Of a DNA stretch of 5,251 nucleotides, positions 1-4,753 are shown piece by piece. Every line of letters starts with the position of its first letter. Positions within the stretch are counted from its first letter, which is position 1. Source of the stretch: Candidatus Parcubacteria bacterium (GTDB taxonomy: Bacteria > Patescibacteriota > Saccharimonadia > Saccharimonadales > Saccharimonadaceae); contig JAEYUN010000022.1 in the NCBI GenBank assembly GCA_023432475.1, positions 1 to 5,251 of the forward strand, written 5' to 3'. The notes beneath the pieces were generated by a model. The model was not told the DNA's origin. It saw nothing but the letters and a program-made list of their open reading frames with translations, and did no database searches. The position numbers were made by a program, and so were the translations under genes.

Positions 1-142
1 CAAGTCGGGGGACAAGTTGATCGCGCTTTATATTGATGACAAAAAATCTATTGCTTTCGTGACCGAAGAACAAGCCCAAGACTATGTTATCAAGATGGGC
101 GAACAGTTCACTTACTTCAAAGAGAACCTGGGAAGCGAGTAG
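1..142 (+). CDS. C-terminal fragment of an unidentified protein
   Basis: An open frame runs in from the left edge (first complete codon at base 2) and stops at TAG 140-142, giving 46 residues. The visible tail begins KSGDKLIALYIDDKKSIAF and ends FKENLGSE. It is a soluble, charged mixture of a likely beta strand (LIALYID) and amphipathic helix, with no membrane segment, cysteine or recognisable motif. I do not recognise the family. The stop lies only 5 bases before the ATG of the following exporter gene, and the end of this gene supplies the purine-rich bases that could serve as that gene's ribosome binding site, so the two are likely translated from one message. Codon use resembles that of the neighbours, which supports a real gene end rather than a chance frame. 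Confidence 0.7.
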   Translation, partial: KSGDKLIALYIDDKKSIAFVTEEQAQDYVIKMGEQFTYFKENLGSE

Positions 143-147
143 GGTTC

Positions 148-1830
148 ATGCTGCGCGACACATCAACTCGGCAAAAAATAATCGTTATGCTAGCGGTTAT
201 GAGCGGGCTGCTATTGGTGGCGTTAGACCAGACTATTGTAGCGACCGCCCTGGGGGCAATTGTGACGGAATTTAATAGCTACTCTAGTCTTGGTTTTGTT
301 ATAACAGCTTACATGCTAACCAGCACTGTCATGGTGCCGCTGGCGGGTAAGTTGTCAGATATGTATGGCCGTCGTCCGGTATTACTATCTGGGGTCGCCA
401 TATTTACTCTAGGCTCGCTGCTCAGCGGTATGGCGGGCGGTATGGAGTGGTTGATAGCCTGGCGTGCCTTGCAAGGTCTCGGCGGCGGTATGATTATGGC
501 CAATGCCTTCACGATAGTCGGTGACCTATTCTCGCCGAAAGAGCGGGGCAAGTGGCAGGGTATGATAGGGGCTGTTTTCGGCATGAGCTCGGTCGTGGGT
601 CCACTACTGGGCGGTTGGTTGACAGACGGTCAGGTTATCGTTGGTCTAATCACCGACTGGCGTTGGACTTTTCTCATAAACGTGCCGATAGGTATAATTG
701 CTGGCTTTGTGATTGCACGCTACTGCCCGACTTTCAAACACGAGAAGACGCACCACCCCGACTATTTGGGGGCGTTGTTTATTACGCTGGCCCTGTCGTC
801 GCTTATTTTAGCAGTCGACAATACGGCAGTTATTTTTAGTAGCTTGATTGAAAACGGCATCAAACTCGGTTTTATCCAGGGGACATTGTTCGTTAGTGCT
901 ATTCTTTCCTCAGCGGCTTTCTTGGCAGTAGAGCGCCGCGCCAAATCGCCTATTTTGCCGCTACGCTTCTTCAAAAATCATACTTTTTCAATTATGGTCA
1001 TAGTGTCATTGCTTTTCGGCGCCGCATTCCTAGGGGCGATTTTGTACCTCACTCAGTTTAACCAACAGGTCTTCGGTGTTTCGGCGTCCGAAGCCGGCTT
1101 GATGTTGTTGCCGATGGTCGGTGGTCTAATGGTATCCTCGATTGTCACCGGACAGGTCATTTCGCGGACTGGCCGTTACAAAGCATTCATCTTAACTGGT
1201 TTTTCTATGGCTGCTATAAGTATCTTGGCGCTCGTTACGCTGCAGCCCGACTCACCGTATTGGCACCAAGCTATTATCATGGCCGTGACCGGTCTGGGTA
1301 TGGGTATGGCGATGCCGATCCTTAATTTGGCAGTTCAAAATGAGTTTTCCCAAAAGGACTTGGGGGCGGCTACTGCCAGCGTTCAGCTATTTCGCGGCCT
1401 TGGCTCGACAATCGGTACGGCTGTTCTAAGTGGCGTACTGACGGCTGGTATAATTAGTGCAATCGGCGATCCAAGCACAATTCCCTACGTTAAAACTCTC
1501 AAGCAATCACCGTATGCAGCCCAGATGCTAGATGGCGAGCTGGACGCAGATACGCTGCTTAGGATAAACGCTCAGAAAGAGACTATTCGTTCGGCAACAC
1601 AGGTGGGCCTGAAAGGCGCTGGGTTGCCAAATTCTGTCAAAGAGGCCCAGGTTCAAAAACTCAACCGTCAACAAGACGACTTTAGCTCTACTATTGTCAG
1701 CGCCTTCACCGAATCGCTTCATAGGGTGTTTATAATTGCTTCGGTTCTAATGGTACTTGGGCTGGCTGTCGTAGCCTTTCTGCGTGAAAAGAAGCTCAGC
1801 GACAAAACCGAATTCAACATTAGTGAGTAA
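148..1830 (+). CDS. MFS drug/proton antiporter, DHA2 (EmrB/QacA) type, 14 membrane helices
   Basis: Complete 560-residue inner-membrane transporter of the major facilitator superfamily. About 14 hydrophobic segments can be placed, roughly at residues 11-32, 48-68, 78-96, 101-123, 136-156, 172-191, 204-223, 240-260, 279-302, 315-336, 344-364, 373-395, 408-434 and 525-545. Family signatures are clear: motif D1 in helix 1 (LDQTIVATAL, with the membrane-embedded Asp27), motif A in loop 2-3 (GKLSDMYGRRP, 67-77), motif C in helix 5 ending GPLLGGW (151-157), and the DHA2 hallmark WRWTFLINVPIG (171-182). An unusually polar segment at about 440-522 separates helices 13 and 14, as in many DHA2 exporters, and is predicted to lie outside the membrane. 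By family this is a proton-coupled exporter of amphiphilic drugs or related compounds; the substrate cannot be read from sequence. ATG 148 is chosen because it follows the previous stop by 5 bases with purine-rich sequence (GGGAAG, then TAGGG) just upstream. ATG 187 would cut into helix 1. Confidence 0.95.
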   Translation: MLRDTSTRQKIIVMLAVMSGLLLVALDQTIVATALGAIVTEFNSYSSLGFVITAYMLTSTVMVPLAGKLSDMYGRRPVLLSGVAIFTLGSLLSGMAGGMEWLIAWRALQGLGGGMIMANAFTIVGDLFSPKERGKWQGMIGAVFGMSSVVGPLLGGWLTDGQVIVGLITDWRWTFLINVPIGIIAGFVIARYCPTFKHEKTHHPDYLGALFITLALSSLILAVDNTAVIFSSLIENGIKLGFIQGTLFVSAILSSAAFLAVERRAKSPILPLRFFKNHTFSIMVIVSLLFGAAFLGAILYLTQFNQQVFGVSASEAGLMLLPMVGGLMVSSIVTGQVISRTGRYKAFILTGFSMAAISILALVTLQPDSPYWHQAIIMAVTGLGMGMAMPILNLAVQNEFSQKDLGAATASVQLFRGLGSTIGTAVLSGVLTAGIISAIGDPSTIPYVKTLKQSPYAAQMLDGELDADTLLRINAQKETIRSATQVGLKGAGLPNSVKEAQVQKLNRQQDDFSSTIVSAFTESLHRVFIIASVLMVLGLAVVAFLREKKLSDKTEFNISE

Positions 1831-1858
1831 AATACTACATTTTGTGTGTCTTATCTAT

Positions 1859-1886
1859 TTGCAACCCTACATTATGCGTCTACAAT
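1859..1886 (+). promoter_or_regulatory. Probable sigma70-type promoter for the riboswitch-led unit
   Basis: TTGCAA (1859-1864) is followed after 16 bases by TACAAT (1881-1886). The -10 matches the consensus at 5 of 6 positions and the -35 at 4 of 6. Transcription would begin near 1893, about 20 bases before the riboswitch closing stem, which is a sensible placement. It lies just past the end of the exporter gene, so region 2 probably has its own promoter. Inferred by eye, not measured. Confidence 0.6.
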
Positions 1887-1911
1887 AAGGCTTGTTAACA
1901 AACAGCAGCCG

Positions 1912-2015
1912 GCCAAAGACGGGGAATCGCGCGTAATTCGCGAACTGTGCCGCAACGGTGATCTCAAGCGTTATCTAGGGTAGGCGCTGGAGAAAGTCCG
2001 AGTACCGTCTTTGGC
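1912..2015 (+). promoter_or_regulatory. Cobalamin (B12) riboswitch aptamer, compact form
   Basis: An 11-pair perfect closing stem, GCCAAAGACGG (1912-1922) with CCGTCTTTGGC (2005-2015), encloses the conserved cobalamin aptamer core. GGGGAATC (1921-1928) is followed by a hairpin TCGCG/CGCGA (1927-1931 with 1939-1943, loop CGTAATT). Then come CTGTGCCGCAACGGTGA (1945-1961), matching the consensus box CNGNCCCGCNACNGTNA closely, and AAGTCCGAGTACCGTC (1994-2009), matching the AGCCAGGAGACCTGCC-type 3' box. Between them a bulged arm pairs TCTC 1962-1965 with GAGA 1990-1993 and AGCG 1967-1970 with CGCT 1985-1988. The large peripheral arms of the E. coli btuB type are missing, so this is closest to the short, class-II-like forms. 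Such RNAs bind adenosyl-, methyl- or hydroxocobalamin and usually lower expression of B12 uptake, cobalt transport or B12-replaceable enzymes. It lies in the leader of the 454-residue unknown gene, 90 bases before its start codon. Confidence 0.87.
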
Positions 2016-2019
2016 AAAC

Positions 2020-2055
2020 AGGCTTTCCCGAGCAGGAAGTGTACGCCGTCAGCCT
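2020..2055 (+). promoter_or_regulatory. Hairpin just after the riboswitch core (candidate P13 arm)
   Basis: AGGCT (2020-2024) pairs with AGCCT (2051-2055), and inside it TTCC (2025-2028) pairs with GGAA (2035-2038) around the loop CGAGCA. It starts 4 bases after the closing stem of the aptamer. In compact cobalamin riboswitches this is where the P13 hairpin sits, whose loop kisses loop L5 when cobalamin is bound. I could not find a convincing long complement between this loop and L5 (GCCGCAA region), so the P13 role is assigned by position only. Confidence 0.5.
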
Positions 2056-2070
2056 ATAGGGGTTTTGATC

Positions 2071-2098
2071 GTCTCTTTTTCGTTCGTGGAAAAGAGAT
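2071..2098 (+). promoter_or_regulatory. Ribosome-site-sequestering hairpin of the riboswitch leader
   Basis: TCTCTTTT (2072-2079) pairs perfectly with AAAAGAGA (2090-2097). Wobble and C-G pairs extend it on both sides (2071-2098, 2080-2089, 2081-2088, 2082-2087), giving 12 pairs around a TTCG loop at 2083-2086. The 3' arm carries GGAAAAGAGA, the only Shine-Dalgarno-like sequence at a usable distance from ATG 2105 (GAG ends 8 bases before it). The stem would therefore block ribosome access, as expected for translational control. The four Ts at 2101-2104 could also suggest a terminator, but the paired arm is AT-rich and the T run is short. Confidence 0.55.
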
Positions 2099-2104
2099 AT
2101 TTTT

Positions 2105-3469
2105 ATGCTAACAGACACGAACACACGAGAAGCATTGGCGGTAAGACGAGAGGATGAATACGAGCGTTATCAGTTCGATCGCTTGCGTACCGACGAAATA
2201 ACCCAAGCTTCCGAACAGTTGAACGGCGCTATGAAGAACACGTTTGATTACGAACTGAGAACTGACGGCGAGCTCTATTTCCAAGGTCAGCCACTCCGCG
2301 AGGTATTTATAAGCGGTATACAAATAGCCGAAGAAATAGTGCAGCGATATCCGCAATTTGCGGTAGAGCTGCGCCGGCGTCACATCGAACTGGAACAATA
2401 CGAAGCTCAGCTGGCCCTTGCGGCCATGCCCTCCAGTGACAACCCGCTAGTACTGGTTCATATTTCTCCAACACCTGACGCCGTACTCAGGGGAGAAGCC
2501 AACCTCAACGCCTATGACCTGGAGCGTAAAAAGATTATGGTGCGCGTGAGCGAACAGACGACAAGCGGTCTGCGGGTGACCTCTTTCTCGCTCGATGGCA
2601 ATAATCGCCCTGGCCTACAGGCCATGGCTAGTATGTTTGACCAACAGCTGACTGACGATGATGACAGCGAAGACATACTTCAGAAGAATTTTCTCAGTGA
2701 AAGCGGCCGGTTTGGCGGAGATAGTCCCACTGCCTTGCTGCGCAAAAGCTATGACGCTGCTCTGGCGCTGCAATACGGCGGCGAGTGGTATGCTGGTCGC
2801 CAAGACAGTGAGGTGCTACACACTATCGAGATGATCGAGCGTTTTCCGGCTATTATTGACGCTCACGTTGCTAAAGTCCATGAAATAAAGTCACACTATG
2901 GTAAAAGTTTCCGCGAGACTTCTGCCTATGAAACAGCTAACTATAATTTTTTGGCTGCTATTAAACAGGCTAATGAACTAGGTGGACTGGTTGGGTCGCT
3001 GAGTGATGCCGGTGACATGGCCCGAGCCGTCGGTATTGAATTTGCGCCTCCCGATTGCCCTACTGGGGTCGCTAAGACAGCAGCCGAAGCGCTGGCTAAA
3101 CAGGGCATAGAACAATGGAAAGCTGGCCAGTGCCGAGTTTGTCTGGAGAGTGGTATGGTGGGAGCCTGTGATGTATGTCTGACATGCGAGATAGCCGATA
3201 ATGCTGGGCGTGATTTGAACGAGATTAACCGGCGAGCGCTTCGTCGCCAAGCTCGACCGCTAAACCAGGCAAGGCAATCAGCTTTACCGGACACAAAAAA
3301 AATATTGCGTCAAAACACTGTCAGCCGGTACGACCGAGACGATGAAGACACTATTGCACGAGAAAAATATGGTCGATACGCCGCTATCAAACCAAAAATT
3401 GGCATCGGTACAGTCAAGTTGACGATTGTGAATGTCCTAACTGGCATAGACTTAAAACCGGCTAAATAA
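2105..3469 (+). CDS. Uncharacterised 454-residue soluble protein with a five-cysteine cluster, under a cobalamin riboswitch
   Basis: I do not recognise this protein. It has no signal peptide or membrane helix and is rich in charged residues, so it is probably cytosolic. The N-terminal 110 residues are mostly predicted helix (EDEYERYQFDRLR; ELRRRHIELEQYEAQL). Residues 115-165 look like beta strands (LVLVHISPTPDAVL; KKIMVRVSEQ; LRVTSFSLDG), with an acidic stretch DDDDSED at 184-190. Helices dominate again from 205 to 340. A metal-binding-like cluster follows: C343, C346, C355, C358 and C361 (spacing C-x2-C-x8-C-x2-C-x2-C), with C318 a little upstream. Zinc is the likeliest ligand; an iron-sulfur cluster is also possible. 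The tail after 375 is basic. ATG 2105 is the only start: an in-frame TGA sits at 2066-2068 with no start codon between. The cobalamin riboswitch in its leader implies control by B12, so a role in cobalamin or cobalt handling, or in a B12-replaceable function, is a guess from context only. Confidence 0.88.
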   Translation: MLTDTNTREALAVRREDEYERYQFDRLRTDEITQASEQLNGAMKNTFDYELRTDGELYFQGQPLREVFISGIQIAEEIVQRYPQFAVELRRRHIELEQYEAQLALAAMPSSDNPLVLVHISPTPDAVLRGEANLNAYDLERKKIMVRVSEQTTSGLRVTSFSLDGNNRPGLQAMASMFDQQLTDDDDSEDILQKNFLSESGRFGGDSPTALLRKSYDAALALQYGGEWYAGRQDSEVLHTIEMIERFPAIIDAHVAKVHEIKSHYGKSFRETSAYETANYNFLAAIKQANELGGLVGSLSDAGDMARAVGIEFAPPDCPTGVAKTAAEALAKQGIEQWKAGQCRVCLESGMVGACDVCLTCEIADNAGRDLNEINRRALRRQARPLNQARQSALPDTKKILRQNTVSRYDRDDEDTIAREKYGRYAAIKPKIGIGTVKLTIVNVLTGIDLKPAK

Positions 3470-3512
3470 TAATCACTCTTTGTTTTGAGGGTCCGATAGT
3501 GCTTAAATAGAA

Positions 3513-4448
3513 ATGCTTATGATTTCGTATTATTTGAAACCAGCCCATAACAAAGAGCTGCAAGTGCTTGAAGAGTATAGCCCTGGGGCCTGGGTTAGTG
3601 TCGAACACCCCACTCGGGTCGAGATAGCGCAGCTGACCGAACAATTCAAGCTCAACGCCGGCAATATGAAAGACGCTCTCGACAGGGACGAAATGCCACG
3701 ACTCGATAGTGATAACGGCTATAACTACATTTACACTAGTTATATTTTCAGCACTGACGAAAAAGAAGCGACGACTCTGCCGATCCTTTTCGTTATAGGA
3801 GAAGACTTGTTCATGACGGTGGCGTATAAAGATATGCCCGGACTTGATAAGTTTTTAGACGGCAGTGTTTCCTTTGCCACCAACAAACCGACCGAGTTAT
3901 TCCTACTGATGTTGGAGCAGATAGTCGGCCAATATGATGAGTTTATTAACAAGATATCTAAACACATTCAGCGTATTAGGGGTCAGTTACGCTCACATAG
4001 CGTGGCGCGTGAGGATTTTGTTGACTTTGTCGTTATCGAGGATGATTTGAACGAGCTACTCTCGGTACTGCAACCGCTGTCGGCCATGCTGCGCCGGTTG
4101 AGCCTTGGCCACTATATTAATGTCCAGAAGGCCGATAAAGATTTTATAGAAGATTTGCTACTCAATAGCGAACAGTCGATTCAAGCCTGCACGAGCAATA
4201 TCAAAACCATCGGCAATATCCGTGAGGCTTACTCGACCATTGCCAGTAATGAGCTCAACCGAACTATGAAGATTTTGACCATAGCCACGGTTTTGATAGC
4301 TTTGCCAAACGTTTTCTTTGGTATGTATGGCATGAATGTTCGTTTGCCTTTTGCCGATCATCCAGACGGCTACTTTATAATTATCGGCGCTACACTGCTC
4401 GTGATGCTGGTTACTATATGGGTAGCCAAGCTGAAAAAAATAGTTTAG
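3513..4448 (+). CDS. corA: CorA-family divalent metal-ion channel (Mg2+/Co2+)
   Basis: Complete 311-residue protein with CorA architecture: an N-terminal cytoplasmic alpha/beta domain (about 1-115), long helices that form the funnel stalk (about 125-255), and two C-terminal membrane helices (about 253-271 and 287-305). The signature YGMN is at residues 272-275 directly after helix 1, in the typical context LPNVFFGMYGMNV, and is followed by a LPF loop as in one common CorA subgroup. The tail ends in basic residues (KLKKIV), which stay inside. CorA proteins are homopentamers that let Mg2+ and often Co2+ or Ni2+ enter; the GMN motif is the ion-selecting loop. GMN, rather than the GIN of ZntB, argues against a zinc exporter. 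The gene follows the riboswitch-controlled unknown gene by 43 bases without an evident terminator. ATG 3513 and ATG 3519 are both possible starts; neither has a good ribosome site, and an in-frame TAA at 3504-3506 rules out earlier ones. Confidence 0.93.
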   Translation: MLMISYYLKPAHNKELQVLEEYSPGAWVSVEHPTRVEIAQLTEQFKLNAGNMKDALDRDEMPRLDSDNGYNYIYTSYIFSTDEKEATTLPILFVIGEDLFMTVAYKDMPGLDKFLDGSVSFATNKPTELFLLMLEQIVGQYDEFINKISKHIQRIRGQLRSHSVAREDFVDFVVIEDDLNELLSVLQPLSAMLRRLSLGHYINVQKADKDFIEDLLLNSEQSIQACTSNIKTIGNIREAYSTIASNELNRTMKILTIATVLIALPNVFFGMYGMNVRLPFADHPDGYFIIIGATLLVMLVTIWVAKLKKIV

Positions 4449-4463
4449 GCATACCGCTTAGGC

Positions 4464-4492
4464 TTGACCGCTCGGGCTATATTTGATAAGAT
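4464..4492 (+). promoter_or_regulatory. Strong sigma70-type promoter with extended -10
   Basis: TTGACC (4464-4469, 5 of 6 consensus bases) and TAAGAT (4487-4492) are separated by exactly 17 bases, with TGA just before the -10 giving the TGN extended -10 element. The start of transcription would be near 4499. It begins 15 bases after the corA stop codon and opens a separate short transcription unit ending at the terminator at 4703-4745. This is the best promoter match in the window. Confidence 0.72.
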
Positions 4493-4499
4493 AGTCTTC

Positions 4500-4595
4500 G
4501 TCTCTTCACGTTGCGCTGGTGCCTGCGGTCGACAACGAAATGCTTAAACAGTAGAGACACAAATATGTCTACATGCTTCTGCGAGCTAGACATAT
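4500..4595 (+). ncRNA. Structured leader or small RNA upstream of a 30-codon ORF
   Basis: Two hairpins fill nearly the whole stretch between the promoter start and the ribosome site. The first is closed by GTCTCT (4500-4505) with AGAGAC (4553-4558) and contains CGTTG/CAACG (4509-4513 with 4533-4537) and CGC/GCG (4514-4516 with 4525-4527). The second is a perfect 9-pair inverted repeat, ATATGTCTA (4563-4571) with TAGACATAT (4587-4595), with an inner GCT/AGC pairing, and it ends exactly where the ribosome binding site begins. Such a layout suits a cis-acting regulator of the ORF at 4607, or a small RNA of about 240 bases running to the terminator. I could not match it to a known riboswitch, T-box, tRNA, 6S or SRP RNA. 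Confidence 0.45.
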
Positions 4596-4606
4596 GGGAG
4601 AAGTCC

Positions 4607-4699
4607 ATGCCAATCGCAATCCGCAAAGCGCCATCACGCGCCAAGCGAATTGAGGTAGATATTCTACCGGCTGAGTGGCAAGAGTATTTGCTCAGCTAA
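4607..4699 (+). CDS. Possible 30-residue small protein
   Basis: ATG 4607 is preceded by GGGAG (4596-4600) at a spacing of 6 bases, the best Shine-Dalgarno sequence in the window, and the frame ends at TAA 4697-4699, 3 bases before the terminator stem. The product starts MPIAIRKAPSRAKRIEV and ends AEWQEYLLS: a basic first half followed by an acidic, amphipathic tail, with no membrane segment or cysteine. Family unknown. In-frame upstream starts exist at ATG 4565 (44 residues, but that ATG lies inside a 9-pair hairpin) and TTG 4511 (62 residues); both lack a good ribosome site, so 4607 is preferred. A dedicated promoter upstream and terminator downstream support expression. The frame could still be incidental to a non-coding RNA. 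Confidence 0.5.
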   Translation: MPIAIRKAPSRAKRIEVDILPAEWQEYLLS

Positions 4700-4702
4700 A
4701 TA

Positions 4703-4745
4703 AAAAATGGCCCTTTTCTATCCTGAAGGGCCATTTTTGTTTTTT
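4703..4745. terminator. Bidirectional intrinsic terminator
   Basis: A perfect 13-pair stem, AAAAATGGCCCTT (4703-4715) with AAGGGCCATTTTT (4726-4738), has a 10-base loop. Its plus-strand tail is a T run (4734-4738 and 4740-4745), and six As at 4702-4707 give the T run for the minus strand. It ends the small transcription unit on the plus strand and the convergent DsbA-like gene on the minus strand, whose stop codon is 8 bases beyond. Confidence 0.93.
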
Positions 4746-4753
4746 AAGGGTAT

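Noticed and set aside
1831..1900. Terminator after the exporter gene.
   Set aside because: No GC-rich stem followed by a T run is visible. TTGTTAACAA at 1892-1901 is a palindrome without room for a loop.
1985..2030. Resemblance of GGAGAAAGTCCGAG to the GAGGAAAGTCCG start of RNase P RNA, with AGGCTT a little downstream.
   Set aside because: RNase P RNA is several hundred bases long and would need its P4 partner region far downstream, which is replaced here by a coding gene. The surrounding boxes and the 11-pair closing stem fit a cobalamin aptamer much better.
2058..2066. AGGGG at 2058-2062 as ribosome site for the 454-residue gene.
   Set aside because: It lies about 42 bases before ATG 2105, and the only in-frame region after it begins beyond a TGA at 2066-2068 with no start codon before 2105.
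2941..3294. Open minus-strand frames of 90-117 codons inside the 454-residue gene, and similar ones inside the exporter and corA genes.
   Set aside because: They lie entirely within well-supported plus-strand genes, have no ribosome sites or recognisable motifs, and have shadow-like composition.
3487..3491. GAGGG as the ribosome site of corA.
   Set aside because: It is 21 bases from ATG 3513, and no in-frame start codon lies closer to it because of the TAA at 3504-3506.
4511..4606. N-terminal extensions of the small ORF from TTG 4511 or ATG 4565.
   Set aside because: Neither has a good ribosome site. The ATG at 4565 is inside a perfect 9-pair hairpin and the extension covers sequence better explained as structured leader.
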